Assembly: GCF_000350225.1 (NCBI RefSeq)
Contig: NW_005179032.1
Span: 1 to 64,000 of the forward strand
Length of the DNA stretch: 64,000 bases
Source: Chondrus crispus
Lineage: Eukaryota; Rhodophyta; Florideophyceae; Gigartinales; Gigartinaceae
Direction: 5' to 3'
This document shows positions 51,786-63,540 of this stretch, piece after piece. The position numbers were made by a program, and so were the translations under genes. The notes under the pieces were generated by a model that made no database searches, was not told the DNA's origin, and saw only the letters and a program-made list of their open reading frames with translations. Within the stretch, counting starts at the first letter, position 1. The number at the start of each line of letters is the position of its first letter.

Positions 51786-53465
51786 GAGAGGAGTTATACC
51801 ACAGTGGTCATGACAAGACCAAATGCTACTATAATTCCGAAAGCACATCCTACAGACTGCAGCTAGCTGGAAAGCGAGCCAACCGTCGAAAGAACTACCA
51901 AATCCGCGGACAGAGTCGTCCACCGTGCAGGTCTCAGAAGCTGAACGAAGACACGAGGCAGAACCAAGCCGGTTATTTTGATGTCTCGTTCATGTCTACT
52001 GCAAAATGTTCTCGAACAATTCTGGAAGGAACTTTCAAGGACAAGTGACACAAAGACTCAGGGGCATCAGCCCACATGTGCAACGATCGGTCAGCGTTTG
52101 ACAAACTGAAAACGTATGAAGGACGCAATCTATCAGTCGGCACTGGAGAGCCCGCTGCTGTGCTTGGCTCAGGATCAATTGTCTGCCAAAGTACAATAGG
52201 TGAAGAAACTCAAACGATTCGACTGGAAGACGTGCTCTATGTGCCTTCTCTGGTACGCAACTTACTTTCTGTAAGTCGCATGCGAAAAGCATAATTGAAA
52301 GTGGTGTTCGACACAGATGACAACCAAAACAGAATCTGTCAAGTGACACCACGGGATGAGTCGAAAGTGTTTGTGCAAGGCTTTGAGCACCAACAAGGGG
52401 GGCTGTATGAGGCAACTATGTGCCCGGAAAAGACGCACTCTCCGCGTTCACTACTGTCTTCCGATGATTGGCATGCCCGAATGGGGCACATTTCGCAAAG
52501 GACGATGGTGAAAACACTCCCAATGGTCAAGGGAGTAGCACTTCAGCAAGTGCAGAAACTCTCACACTGTGAACCGTGCAAGATGGCCAAGTCAACTCGC
52601 GTACCTCGACCCTCATCCATCAGTCGAGAACAGACTCAACCCCTCGAACTACTGCACATGGACCTTTTGGGACCAATGTCGACGCCTTCACTAGCCGGAC
52701 GCCGGTACTTCATGCTTGTTTACGGCGACTGTACCGCCTTTTCTATTGTCAAATTCCTAAAGAACTAAGGGTAAGGCTCCCAAAGCCATACAGGACTCTC
52801 TAAAAGAGCTCGAACGCAGACCCGCTTGCAGAGAAAGGAATTTTCGCGTCGCTCGCATTCGGTCTGACATTGCGAAAGAGTTTGCTAGTAGGAAGCTCAA
52901 CGACTGGTTGGACAAAAAAGGAATCGGGCAGGAGTTCAATGCCCCTTACTCTCCAGAGTCCAACGGCAAAGCTGAGCGCCTAAACCGAACAGTTATGGAC
53001 ATGGCACGAACTCTCTTGGCCTCCACTGGAAACGTTCCCAACACGGATGCGCTTTGGGTGGAGGCCGTGTATCACGCAAACTACCTACGTAATCGCGTAC
53101 ACACGTCAGCTTGCAGTATTCCTGATAGTACTCCTTACGAGGCCGTGGTTGGAAGAAAGCCTAAACTCGGGCACATTCGCAAATTCGGTTCAGTAGCATA
53201 TGTTCATATCACGAAGCCGAGGCGCACCGACAAATTTGCGCCCCGAGCTGAAAAGGGCTTCTACGTTGGCGTGTCCGCAGGTAATGGATACAGGACATCC
53301 ATTCTCAGCTGGAGGCAAATCTTCGTCACAAGAGATGCACACTTTTTAGAGAATGTAACTTGCACACACGTGATCAAGGACAACACGTCCACGCAAGTAT
53401 TTGAAAGCGCACTAAACGACGAAACGTCGGATACTGAAGTCGAAATACCAACGTCTCCCTCCAAC
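51786..53465 (+). pseudogene. outer copia: zinc knuckle remnant, protease, GAG-pre-integrase, integrase
   Basis: Begins in a knuckle remnant (YHSGHDKTKCYYN). The protease active site is KDSGASAHMC (about 52055), preceded by TGA at 52046 where a Trp is likely. Then LEDVLYVPSLVRNLLSVSRM, TAA 52292, and the pre-integrase region (DDWHARMGHISQRTM, HCEPCKMAKSTR). The integrase core has HMDLLGPM, RSDIAKEF and SNGKAERLNR. A one-base frame change occurs near 52768 in the middle of the integrase. The C-terminal integrase part (FGSVAYVHI, KGFYVGVS) runs to 53465, where the nested LTR supplies a stop. The copy is clearly inactive. Confidence 0.88.
53461..53465 (+). repeat. target-site duplication CCAAC, left copy
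   Basis: CCAAC precedes the nested element at 53461-53465 and follows it at 59902-59906, as expected for copia integration. Confidence 0.85.
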
Positions 53466-53995
53466 TGATGTTCAGACTATTGTCGAACCTGACGAAAAAC
53501 CTAAACGCAGTCGAAAGGGGGAATACTGTTCTGCTGTGCTTTGATTCACTGCCAATGTTTGGACTGATAGAGTTTACCGTTCACCTCCTTGTTCCTACCG
53601 CACTCAGACCTACTTGGTGACTGAGTACAGAGGAATTCTCGGGGGGGGATCTACCGCTAAGTGTTTTTTGTAGAGTTACCTAAAAGCCTTATATATCCGA
53701 TATCCATGCAATTTGCTTTTCCGTTCCAGAGCCTCGTAGCACTGTTTAGTTGCCCGAAATGCCTTCCAGCTATCCGTTTGCTTCTTATGCTACCCGTCTG
53801 CAGCTGGATCGAGTGGCATGGCGTTATTCTCCCTCTGCCGTTACACTTGGGATCTACATATGATTCATTGCTGTCGGTACTGTAGTCCAGCAATGTATGT
53901 ATCTCCCTGAATCAATAAAAACCTCGTAAGTTATCTATTATGTCGCCCCTTGTGGTTGCTCCCAACAAAGTACAGACATGGTGCGTCAAACGACA
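53466..53995 (-). repeat. 3' LTR of the nested copia element (530 bp)
   Basis: Plus-strand ends TGATGTTCAG and CAAACGACA. 99% identical to 59372-59901. Confidence 0.95.
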
Positions 53996-54305
53996 CACCC
54001 CATTTTTTATGTCCGAGATCCTTAAGACAGTTGACACTGCTGTGTACCGTTTTTGCTCTGCCGGTTTTGCTTTCCTATAAGAAAAATGTTGCATGTTTTC
54101 CTTTTTTTCCTGCCCCCTGAGTCCTTTTGAGTCTTGACAAGCAATGTCACGTCAAAAACCCCTCACGGGTCGTAGCATAACGCCTCATACCGGGCTGGTC
54201 GAGACGGCGATGCCTTTCATAGTCTCGTGCTCAACTCAATCTCCAGGCCTGCAATGCCCTGATGTTTTTTTTTGCACACCATCTCAGACGCCATTGCTCC
54301 TATCC

Positions 54306-56780
54306 TTAATCCTGCGTGCGAGTGACCCACTGCCTTGGCTCCATTGTCAGCCTTCCTTGCATCAAATTTTCCAACACGCCATTCTGGCCCACCTTTGTCA
54401 TAGCGTCTGCGGGGTTGGTTGGCCCCGGTATATGAGCGATCCCATCGATTTCACGGCGCTGATATGATTGACGGATAGCTGCCATATCTATCATAAGGCG
54501 CCTCTCAGTGGAGTATGAGTTTCGAGTGACCATATCGAAGAGTGCGCGGCTATCCGTCATCATTTTCAACGGAAACGTTCGCGTGGTAATTTCCTCGAGG
54601 TCATGCTTTATGATAAAAGCCGCATCGAATGCGAATTAGAACCCCATAATTTCCCCCGCGAGTGAGGAGTGCGTTACTCTCCTGCATTTCTTGCTCGAGT
54701 ATTCAAGGATGTTGGCTGCCCCATAGCGATCGCGAAGTATGATAACGAAGCCGATCTGACTGGATAGGTCCCGGTTGTTCCCAAGGGCGGCGTCGGAGAA
54801 AGCGATTATCTCTGTCGATTCCGGGTCGAGATGAGGGTGCACTATCCCTAGATTCTTGTCCTTCCTCACATGCTTCACGACTGAGTTAGCTTCCTTGATC
54901 GCTTCAAGATTGAACTCTCCCTCTCTCACCTGAGTCAGCTTCTCAACGGCACAGGCAATATCTGGCCGTGTGTTGGTCAGCCAAGCTAGCTTGGCTCTCA
55001 TGCTTCTGAACTGCGAGTAGTCGGCGTGCGTAACTAGCGGGGTCAGCTTAATGGCGTAGTCTCTTTGAGACATTACAAAACCGCTGCCCGGCCCCTCGTT
55101 GACGTCCACGTGTATCCCGCAGAAATTTATGTTCTGTTGAACTCGCTCTGTGCTCTTGAACATATCCATTGTGCGTTTCGTCTCTTCCCAAAAATGTTGA
55201 TCTCCGCACTGTAATGTGTCGTCAACTCTTACCCCCGACAATCCGATCAATTTTCCACCTTTCCTCCGATAGTACAGACTAAGATCGCCGCAGGTCTGTC
55301 GCATACCTAGATCAAGAGTGTGGTGTCTGCTGCTGGTCGATCCCCAGTAGTCGCCGCTCTCGGATAGCCCGTAGAGGGGTTTGATCAGCTTCAGTACGCG
55401 GTCCTTGGCAAGTTTCAGTTCGGGTGGTGGGCGAAGGTACACTTCGCGCTTCAGAGGGAATTCGGATTGTAAGTATGCCTGGGTGATGTCATGCGACCAA
55501 ATCTTGAGCTTCTCTGATGCCGCCATTGACACAATTATCCGAATTGACCTTTGGTGCAGTGCCGTTGAGTCGCGGATTACGTTAAACTTGTCCCGATCTG
55601 TATGGCCCTGTACGACTAGCCGTGCCTTGGGTTTCTCTTCAGGGGTTCCTGCGTTTTTGATTGCGAGCGCGAATCGTGTGCCAAGCAGATTTGCACCCTC
55701 TGGCATATCCTTGGAGGCTACCCTTTTCCAAGTTCCCATCTTCTCTAGCCCCTCAAGCTCCTTCTCTTTCGCAAACATGAATCTTTCCTCTCTACCTCTG
55801 ACGTCTTTGATCGGTAGGGTCTCTGTTAAGTAGACGCCTTGATCTCCGGCGGAGTTAAAATCGTAGAAGATATTATCCTCCTCAATATCCCAGTCTGGAT
55901 CTCGTTCCCAATCGTCGTCTTTCTCTGAAGCTGACTCCGTCCCAGTTGAGCTCTCTTCTGATAACGACGATTCCTCTCTTGAAATGCTTGCCCTGTTGGC
56001 GTGCAAGTCGTGGTCGTCTTCGAGATATATCTTTACGCAAGATGCATTAAAATCTCTCGCTCTGCCATTGTCCTCTGAGATCGTGATGATCTTGCCATGA
56101 ACCGCGATAACTTCAAATGGGCCAGTCCAGAGGGAGTGTTTCCCTCTTTTGCGCCATACGAGTACTGGATCTCCTTCTGAAACGGTCGCATGAGATGAAC
56201 TTGGTGTCCTCTTCTTGAGGATTGTCTTCATCCTTAGCCTGGCTGTGATTTTTTCCATCTCTGCCCGTGCAGTCTGCATGAGATTCATGCGCTGCTCTTG
56301 CGTTGGTTGTCCACTTGGCTGTGCAGCGATCTTTGGAATTGCACCAAATACCAAAATGGTCGGGACGAGTCCTTCCGGGCGGCAAGTATCGTTCATCACC
56401 TTGTTAGAGATGGAGAGTATTAACTCCTTCGTGTAGCCGGGGTGGTCATGCTTCACCTTGAGATAGATCCGTCTGAGGGGATCATGGTAACGCTCTCCAG
56501 CCCCCAACGCGTTAGAGTTTTCCACAGGAGAGATTTCCACGACGACGCCGGCGTTTTCTGCGTACTCGTTCCACCGTTTGCTTGTGAAAACAGAGCCCGA
56601 GTCCGCCTTCAGTATGTCTGGAAGGCCCACATACATTGTCACCCAGCAATGCAAAAATGTTTCCCACACGTCCTTGGTTGATTCGCCTCGCAAGAATCTA
56701 GCGGCTGAGTAATGAGTGTCGTGATCGACGACGTGTAGCAAAGGTTGGTTCTGTATCCACATGAGGTCGAGAATTGCCAT
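54306..56780 (-). pseudogene. pol: nested copia: integrase core, reverse transcriptase, RNase H
   Basis: One minus-strand frame from 56780 to 54306 with one TAA (54636-54638). Integrase residues: VVDHDTHYSAARFL (Asp), LKADSGSVFTSKRW (Asp), SPVENSNALGAGERYHDP (Glu). An acidic linker follows. RT has LGTRFALAIKNAG, DITQAYLQSEFPLKREVYLR and GLSGVRVDDTLQCG as the catalytic loop (V-R-V-D-D where Y-V-D-D is usual). RNase H: IIAFSDAALGNNRDLSSQIG and ILEYSSKKCRRVTHSSLAGE, then after the stop MMTDSRALFDMVTRNS and HIPGPTNPADAMTK. The RT style differs from the outer copia element, so this is a separate lineage. Confidence 0.9.
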
Positions 56781-57722
56781 TCGGTTAAAACTATGCCCTC
56801 GGGGATTGTTGCAGTGAACCGTAGCGGCCTCGGCGCATGCAGCTGGCAGTTGCTACATTGCTGTGAGATGTTGTTCAGGATCTTTCTCGTTTCTGTTGTG
56901 GCGTCTCGAGGATCGGCCCGCCTGATCAGGTTGAACAGCTTCTCCGCAGAGGGATGATAAAATCCCTGATGCATTCTCTTCAGCTCGGATACTGTAAACA
57001 ATACATCGTCTTCTCCCCATGTGTAGTACAGATGCCCTTTTTCCTTTCCAGCAGTATGGTCCACCTGGAATTGTCGTGTACCAGCATGTCTTGCACATTG
57101 TTAACGTACAGACCGAATCGATCCAGGGCGTCCAGCCCTATCAAGAGAGGGATATCGTGCTCGACAACGTCTACCTTAAGTTCGACGTACAGTTCTCAGG
57201 TATGGGGATCCTTATCACTATGGTTCCCATGCTTCGAGCCCGATTTCCACCGAAACGAAACACCTTGTTCGATTTCTTAGGTCTGTACTTGAAACCAGCG
57301 AAGGAAGCGTACGCTTTTGTTTGATTGAGTCCGCATACTGATGTTGTCGCTCCGGTGTCAAGACAGGCCCCTCTGAAGGTCTTGTCGTCGTCCGAGTGCT
57401 CTGTCTCATGGATCGGAATCTCATCTAGATCACGTGACTGCTGATGGGTACTTGTCGCGATATCATTGGTTGTTGATATGATATCCGTCATGTGAATATG
57501 AAATTGCTCAATGAAACCTCCCTCCTTCTCGTCGTCGTGCTCCTCTCCATCTGTCCCTTCGTGACGCTGATCATCTTCTATCGCAAGCCCGATGTCTTGC
57601 TCTCCAGCTTCTTCCTGACTTCCTGATTCTCCTCTTGCCATTCCCAGCAGATCTTCGAAGCGGTCTCCGTACTGGTCTTGCAACTCGCCCATTACCAACA
57701 GTACTTCTTTCATTTCCGTCAC
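56639..57722 (-). pseudogene. nested copia: protease and GAG-pre-integrase region, frame changes
   Basis: The protease has GACLDTGATTSVCGLN (intact Asp-Thr-Gly-Ala) in the frame ending at 57171. It continues in another frame as ELKVDVVEHDIPLLIGLDAL. A third frame gives the pre-integrase domain (ELKRMHQGFYHPSAEKLFNL, ISQQCSNCQLHAPRPLRF). At least two indels separate these parts, so no functional polyprotein is possible without correction. Confidence 0.85.
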
Positions 57723-59323
57723 TTCGTGGATGGCCTTGAGTGCCTTTTTTCTATCCGGCTCAAAGGTACGTCCGTCCCGCTTACAGTCTGGACAATCCGC
57801 CCTTCTGTACCCCGCTTACCACAGCCATAGCAATTTCCTCGAAACTGACCGTCTCCTGGCTTCGGCGTGTGTCTAGGGTTTGAAATATCGCGTCCGTACA
57901 TGTCCCCAAACAGTATCCTTCGGCCGAGTGACTTGTCCCCAACCTTACTGCGGTATCGGCCTCTTTCGCTTCTATTTTCCATGGCCCTCTCCTCTTCTAT
58001 TGCCTGCGAGCGTAGCGTGGCGTACATTCGCGCAAAGTCCATGTCATGGGCTCTCGCCGTCGTAGGTCGTGCCCATTGATACTGTCTGACCGCGTTCTTT
58101 AGCCAACGCTTCTGATCGAGGTCCGTCTGTCTGCCCTTTGGCACCAGATTAACATGCTTGATTATCTCGTCTCTAACTGCCCTTAGCCCTGCTACTAGTG
58201 ATCCTTGCCTTTGAGCTTGCTCGTACATAGACAACGAGTCTAGGTGCTCAATTGTAGCCTCTTGGGCTTCGCGGCCGTGAAACGTATCAAGTATGAACTT
58301 ATTGACTTCATCACATGTTTAGAAGTAGTTGGCGTTGGCCTGAACCTTCCTTTTGTAGTAGGTCTTGGCCTCTCCGTGCGGAATGGTCTCGATGTTCCTT
58401 AATGCTGCGCCTTCCGGTACACCCCATTGATCTGCACAGTTTATGTAGGAAGAGTACACGTCCTCCCAGTTTTCCCCTTCATTGCCGGCATACTTGTCGG
58501 CTCTATCTTTAAATCGCGTAGCTAACCTGCTCAAGACCGAAATTGCGTGCGCAGAAAGTGGACCTTCTTGCTGACCAACATTATTTCTACTGTCTTCACG
58601 CGACTTCCACCTGCTTGGTACTGTTGACTGATCCCTGGGCCCCTGCGTATATGGTGCGTTTGCTGCATGGTTTTCCGGCCCGGGCGTGTACTGGTTGTGT
58701 CTTCTGGTTTGTGCGTCGATCTCTCCACCTGCGTCGTGACCATGACCGAGGAATCTGTTTTCAAGAACCTGCGGCAACGTTTCTTCTCGAGGCCTTAGCC
58801 CTGGGGCTCTCGTGTCAGCGTATGCAGGGATGTGTTCCAAATCATTCCTGTGCATACCCTCCATGTTGGTTTCTGATGATGGTGTGCCTTCACGGGCTTG
58901 TCGTTCTGCCCTGAGTGACGGCGTGGCCCTTGCTACGAGCTCACGGGCCATGTCGATTGCATCTTTTGTAGCCTGCGGGTCCCCGTAGTAGTCGGCCAGT
59001 GCTTTTTTAATCGTCAAGCCGCGGCGTTTTGCTATAAGGCCCCCACGTCCGTGGATTACGTCCCTCACTTCTTTGAACATCCTAGGGGCGTTGGCGCTGT
59101 TCAGCGTGTTGGGTGAGAAGAGCGTCTCTGGTGGTAAAAGTTCCACGTAGCGTTCGTGGATGTCGTCCTCGGTGATATTATCCTGGATGAGTGACTCTAA
59201 CCAGGACCGAACGTATACCTGTTTGTCATCCCCTTCATCCGGCGTCCATTGTAGCTCGGTGACCGCAGTAAATAGCAAAGCTTCTAGTTCTTGATTCCCG
59301 GCACTATTGCGTCCCTCGCTCAT
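57719..59323 (-). pseudogene. gag: nested copia Gag, one in-frame stop and a broken zinc knuckle
   Basis: From the ATG near 59323 (MSEGRNSAGNQELEALLF) one frame runs to 57719, interrupted by TAA 58319-58321 (NYF-stop-TCDEVNK, compatible with CAA to TAA). The Gag helical region includes FILDTFHGREAQEATIEHLD and DMDFARMYATLRSQAIEEER. The CCHC knuckle starts as CYGCGKRG, but the His is lost by a one-base deletion. The rest (RRADCPDCKRDGRTFEPDRK) is found in the -1 frame. Confidence 0.85.
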
Positions 59324-59371
59324 CGTCAAAAAACCTTCGAGTCCGACAAGGACAGCCGACCTATTCCGGAA

Positions 59372-59901
59372 TGATGTTCAGACTATCGTCGAACCTGACG
59401 AAAAACCTAAACGCAGTCGAAAGGGGGAATACTGTTCTGCTGTGCTTTGATTCACTGCCAATGTTTGGACTGATAGAGTTTACCGTTCACCTCCTTGTTC
59501 CTACCACACTCAGGCCTACTTGGTGACTGAGTACAGAGGAATTCTCGGGGGGGGATCTACCGCTAAGTGTTTTTTGTAGAGTTACCTAAAAGCCTTATAT
59601 ATCCGATATCCATGCAATTTGCTTTTCCGTTCCAGAGCCTCGTAGCACTGTCCAGTTGCCCGAAATGCCTTCCAGCTATCCGTTTGCTTCTTATGCTACC
59701 CGTCTGCAGCTGGATCGAGTGGCATGGCGTTATTCTCCCTCTGCCGTTACACTTGGGATCTACATATGATTCATTGCTGTCGGTACTGTAGTCCAGCAAT
59801 GTATGTATCTCCCTGAATCAATAAAAACCTCGTAAGTTATCTATTATGTCGCCCCTTGTGGTTGCTCCCAACAAAGTACAGACATGGTGCGTCAAACGAC
59901 A
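59372..59901 (-). repeat. 5' LTR of the nested copia element (530 bp)
   Basis: Same sequence as 53466-53995 with five transitions. Gag begins about 50 bp inside the element. Confidence 0.95.
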
Positions 59902-59906
59902 CCAAC
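59902..59906 (+). repeat. target-site duplication CCAAC, right copy
   Basis: Matches 53461-53465. The outer element's frame resumes directly after it (TTDDIGADTEGNTVPGTP). Confidence 0.85.
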
Positions 59907-61646
59907 ACCACCGACGACATAGGTGCAGACACGGAGGGAAATACTGTACCTGGAACTCCTGTAGAGGTCACATATCATCCCCTGGGACCTCGCAGATCCT
60001 GGAGAGGTACACAACCGACACGTTTCTACAGTCCTCATGATTCGACAATGATGTTTGCGCTTCTTCATCATATGGGAGATGATGGATCTCAAGCACCGCT
60101 CTCGTACCACTAGGCAGTACAGTGCAGTGAACGACACGACTGGAAGAAAGCCATGGACGCTGAGATTGCGCAGCTCGGGAAGCCAACGTGGAAACTGGTT
60201 CCGCTTCCAGAGGGAAAGAAACCGGTGAAGTCGAAGTGGTTTTTCATGAACAAAACGGACGCACGTGGCAATGTAAGTCGGAAGCAAGCTCGGGTTGTGG
60301 CAAAGGAATTTACCCAGAGGTACGGCATTGACTTTGAAGAGGTTTTCTCTCCAGTGGCAAAGTACAGTACAGTTCGATTCATGTTAGTATTTGCGGCACA
60401 ACAGGACCTCAACTTACTGCAGCTAGACGTCAAAGCCGCATTCCTCAACGGCGAGCTGGATGAGGAGATATATCTAGAACAGCCTCCTGGATATGTCAGT
60501 TCTAAATTTCCTACTCACGTCTATAGGCTTCTACGTGCTCTATACGGACTGAAACAAGCATCCAGGGCCTGGCACAAGATGATTGACGCCTACCTCATCT
60601 CTATTGGAGGAAGCTTCTCAGAAGCGGACAGCACAATGTACATTCTCAATGTAAGAGGAAACACTGTTTTCATACCTGTGTACGTGGACGATATACTGCT
60701 GATTGGAAAAGGAATAGAAGTACTCAGAACTGTAGCCCAGCAGATCGGTAGCCGCTTTGAGATCCGTATCGAGCCAAAAATCTCTAAGTTTCTCGGCATT
60801 GTCATAGAAAGATGCAGAGAAAAGGGGGTTTTAAAATTGCATTCACGTCCCATGGTGGAACATTTGCTTCAGGCATTTGGGATGCAGCAATGCAGGCAAG
60901 TCTCCAGTCCCCTACCGCCGAGCATCGACCTCGAGAGGTGCGATCCAATTGAGAATCAAGAGCCGTCAACAACGCAGTCCGAGTACCGGAAACTTGTTGG
61001 ATCGCTACTGTACTTGAGTAACACGACTCGCCCTGACATCTATTTCACCACAGGTTACTTGTCAAGATTTTTAGACTACTGTGACGAGCAGCATCTGCAA
61101 GATGCAAAGAGGGTCCTGAAGTACCTCGCGCACACTCGCACTATGGGAGTGCAGTATGTCAAGAGTGATACGGCCCGTCTACATGCATATACGGACTCAG
61201 ATTTTGCAGCCAACAAGGAAGATCGCAAAAGCGTGAGCGGATTTGTGTTTAAGTTTGGCGGTGGCGCAGTAAGTTGACGCAGCAAAAAGCAATTGACAAC
61301 AGCCCAGTCAACCCTAGAGGCCGAATTTGTGGCAATGTCGTTTGCAGTGAGAGAGGCCATATGGATGCGGCGCCTTGTACGGGAATGTTTTGAGCAAGAG
61401 GAAGCTATACTTCCTACAGTCTTGTTTGGAGACAATGAAGGAGCACTGATCCTAGCATATACGGACACCTCCAGCGAGAAAACAAAACACATCGCTGTCA
61501 AATTTTTCCTGTGTAAGGAGAAAGTTGCAGATGGATCCGTTGTACTAAACTACATACCAAATAAGGAAAATGCTGCTGAAATATTTACAAAGGCCTTACC
61601 TGTTCAAGAGCACAAGCACTTGGCTCGAATGATGGGCATGCGATAG
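59907..61646 (+). pseudogene. pol: outer copia: reverse transcriptase and RNase H
   Basis: Single frame with TAG 60111 (a likely Gln, CAG) and TGA 61275 (the Trp of GGAVSWRSKKQ in copia elements). RT motifs: TWKLVPLPEGKKPVKSKWFF, YGIDFEEVFSPVAKYSTVRF, LDVKAAFLNGELDEEIYLEQ, LYGLKQASRAWHKM and the intact catalytic YVDDILLIG. RNase H: LHAYTDSDFAANKEDRKSVS, TLEAEFVAMSFAVREAIWM and TKHIAVKFFLCKEKV. Both stops fit single C-to-T or G-to-A changes. Confidence 0.93.
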
Positions 61647-61681
61647 CACCCTCAAGCGAAACGACTAAACAGAAGATTTTC

Positions 61682-61694
61682 GGATGAGGGGGGG
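61682..61694 (+). other. polypurine tract of the outer copia element
   Basis: GGATGAGGGGGGG immediately before the LTR start TGTTGAGG, the usual plus-strand primer position. Confidence 0.8.
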
Positions 61695-61990
61695 TGTTGA
61701 GGATACACCTGTACACCTCAACTCTTCCTCCTTGGTTCTACGAAGGGAAGACGTAACACGTTATCACTGCACTGTGTTGACAGCGAAGATAGAGTGGATT
61801 CGGTATAATCGGACCCGTAGTCAATGGCCCTATCTAATAGGTTACAGTGTTGATTCCCTCAACTCAGCAGAATTGAGGCCGATTACCTCACATAATCCGG
61901 AACGCACTGACATGGTATCTGCAGATACGAAGTAGTATAAATTAGGTCTCGTGCAGCAACTCTAAGGAATAAATATACACAACTTCAACA
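61695..61990 (+). repeat. 3' LTR of the outer copia element (about 296 bp)
   Basis: Begins TGTTGAGGATAC and ends ACTTCAACA, giving TGTTGA/TCAACA terminal inverted repeats. A TATA-like AGTATAAATTAG lies near 61933. The 5' LTR is not in the window, so the right boundary rests on the terminal repeat only. Confidence 0.7.
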
Positions 61991-63540
61991 GTGATTCTGC
62001 TTTCTGATTGTGCCGCTCCGAATTAGTGCCGTATTATTAGTCTTTACACAGGACGGCACTAATGCGTGGGGTCGACTGTATCAAAATTTTACATAACATA
62101 AATTGTACTGCAATTTCCAAGTAAAATTGTATGATAATTTTTTTGATTTGACCTATACAGAACCCCCCATCCCCCAGATTTAGAGAGAACATGTTGGACG
62201 ATAACTTCTAAACTATTTTGGTTGGTCCACTTCTGTTTTCTGCATATCACTACCACTGCTCTAAGCTTTACAAACATATAAATATATCTGGAATCCGAAG
62301 GGGTGCCCCTGGTACTGTTTGGTATCCCAAATTCTGGTTACCACCAAACCAGTGTTCAGGTTAGTGACCTCCGTACGATCTGCTGTATGTGTCGCCGCAC
62401 CGCATCGCACGCCATCCGTTCTCCGGACGAAGCCCCCTCCTCTTGGGCTCGAACAAATGGGGAGGCGAGTGGTGACAAGCCTGTACAAGCGCCCCTGCCA
62501 TCAGCGGACCTTGGCACCCCCCGTACGCGACTGAAGGCGCGAGCGCCACCGCGAGGAAGCGACGACAGGAGAACCTCGACGAGCTAGAGGGGTACGTGCC
62601 GATGATCAGGATCGTCCCGAGCTCAGAACAACCCCCTCGGCACCTCTCGCACACGCGCGTGCCAGTGGCAGCACTGCAAGACTGCCCGACGTGCGGTGCG
62701 ACTACGAGAAAGGAGTCAGGGTGAAGAGCTGATGGTGGCAGGAGAGTTAAAACTTTGAATTCTTGAACGTGCAATATGCAAGTCACGGCTTCTTGCGCGA
62801 TTCGTCCTCTATCACCATGCCAGCGAAGACGGCAAATTTACACAACGGTTAAGGGACCGAACGGCAGCTACGGAGACCCGTCGGAAAGTCTTGGTAAATA
62901 TGGTAAAGCAAAGAAAAGATAGCCATGAAGACATTCTAGAGCCCTCTGACTGGAATCGGGCAGAACAGGGCGAGTTGCATGGGCAGCCTACTGTGCGGTA
63001 AAGTACACGCCCGTACCGCAAAGCTGGTTTCGGAAATCGCCGACGCTCGCCCGCATACAGCTCTACGACTCTTCCGGACGTCCTCAAAGGTCCGATGGGA
63101 TGAAGAAGGGGACCACGCCAACGGTGATGCTCGCGGCGCCGACCCGCCCTCCAAAGGCCCTTTTACGGCGTGGAAGTAGCCCTAATCTATGGCACCTCAA
63201 GATATGGGAAGCGCCCATCAGAGAAACCCATGGCGCGAGCGAGTGTAGGAAAGGAAGAGGGGCCCTGAGAGCGATGGTCGGCGGTCAGGGGGCGGCCGTC
63301 AGCACAAAGGAGAAACAAAAAAGGGGAGCTAAAAGAAAGGGGAATGGCACGACGGACGCGTCTTCCCAGAAACAAGCATTTTGACGATGGTAAGACGCCT
63401 AATTCCCCCTCGTCACCGATAAGGGAAGGGGGTCCGAGGAGATGACATCCAAGCCATTTGGATAACGAATCGGGTTGCTAATGACGCCGTTCAAGTATAT
63501 CAATCCGAGAAGCTTGTGATGGATGCCCACGAGTACATTT
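61991..63540. other. spacer, no gene called
   Basis: AT-rich to about 62300, then GC-rich. A plus-strand stretch around 62520-62720 (ARKRRQENLDELEGYVPMIR, VPVAALQDCPTCGATTRKES) looks protein-like but has no recognised family. It may belong to the element that carries the homologue at the window end. Confidence 0.3.

Larger units (their letters stand above)
53466..59901 (-). mobile_element. nested copia element (6.4 kb, minus strand)
   Basis: Has 530-bp LTRs at both ends (TG...CA in element orientation), a 5-bp target duplication CCAAC, and internal genes gag, protease, integrase, RT and RNase H all on the minus strand. The sequence next to the 3' LTR (AAAAAATGGGGTG on the minus strand) is a good polypurine tract. 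The LTRs differ at five positions, all transitions (about 0.9%), so the insertion is recent. The coding region already carries several stops and frame changes. Confidence 0.93.
51786..61990 (+). mobile_element. outer copia (Ty1) element, 5'-truncated, interrupted by a nested element
   Basis: Starts within the Gag zinc knuckle, so the 5' LTR and most of gag are missing. Protease, integrase, RT and RNase H follow in copia order, then a polypurine tract and a 3' LTR. A second copia element (53466-59901) is inserted between integrase and RT. Removing it and one CCAAC copy leaves a continuous frame across the join. Confidence 0.9.

Noticed and set aside
53466..53530. A plus-strand peptide (VQTIVEPDEKPKRSRKG) that looks like a continuation of the outer copia linker.
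   Set aside because: It occurs identically in both LTR copies of the nested element, and the CCAAC duplication places it inside the LTR.
57719..57722. Programmed frameshift between gag and protease in the nested copia element.
   Set aside because: The shift interrupts the zinc knuckle itself and one base restores it, so a deletion is the simpler explanation.
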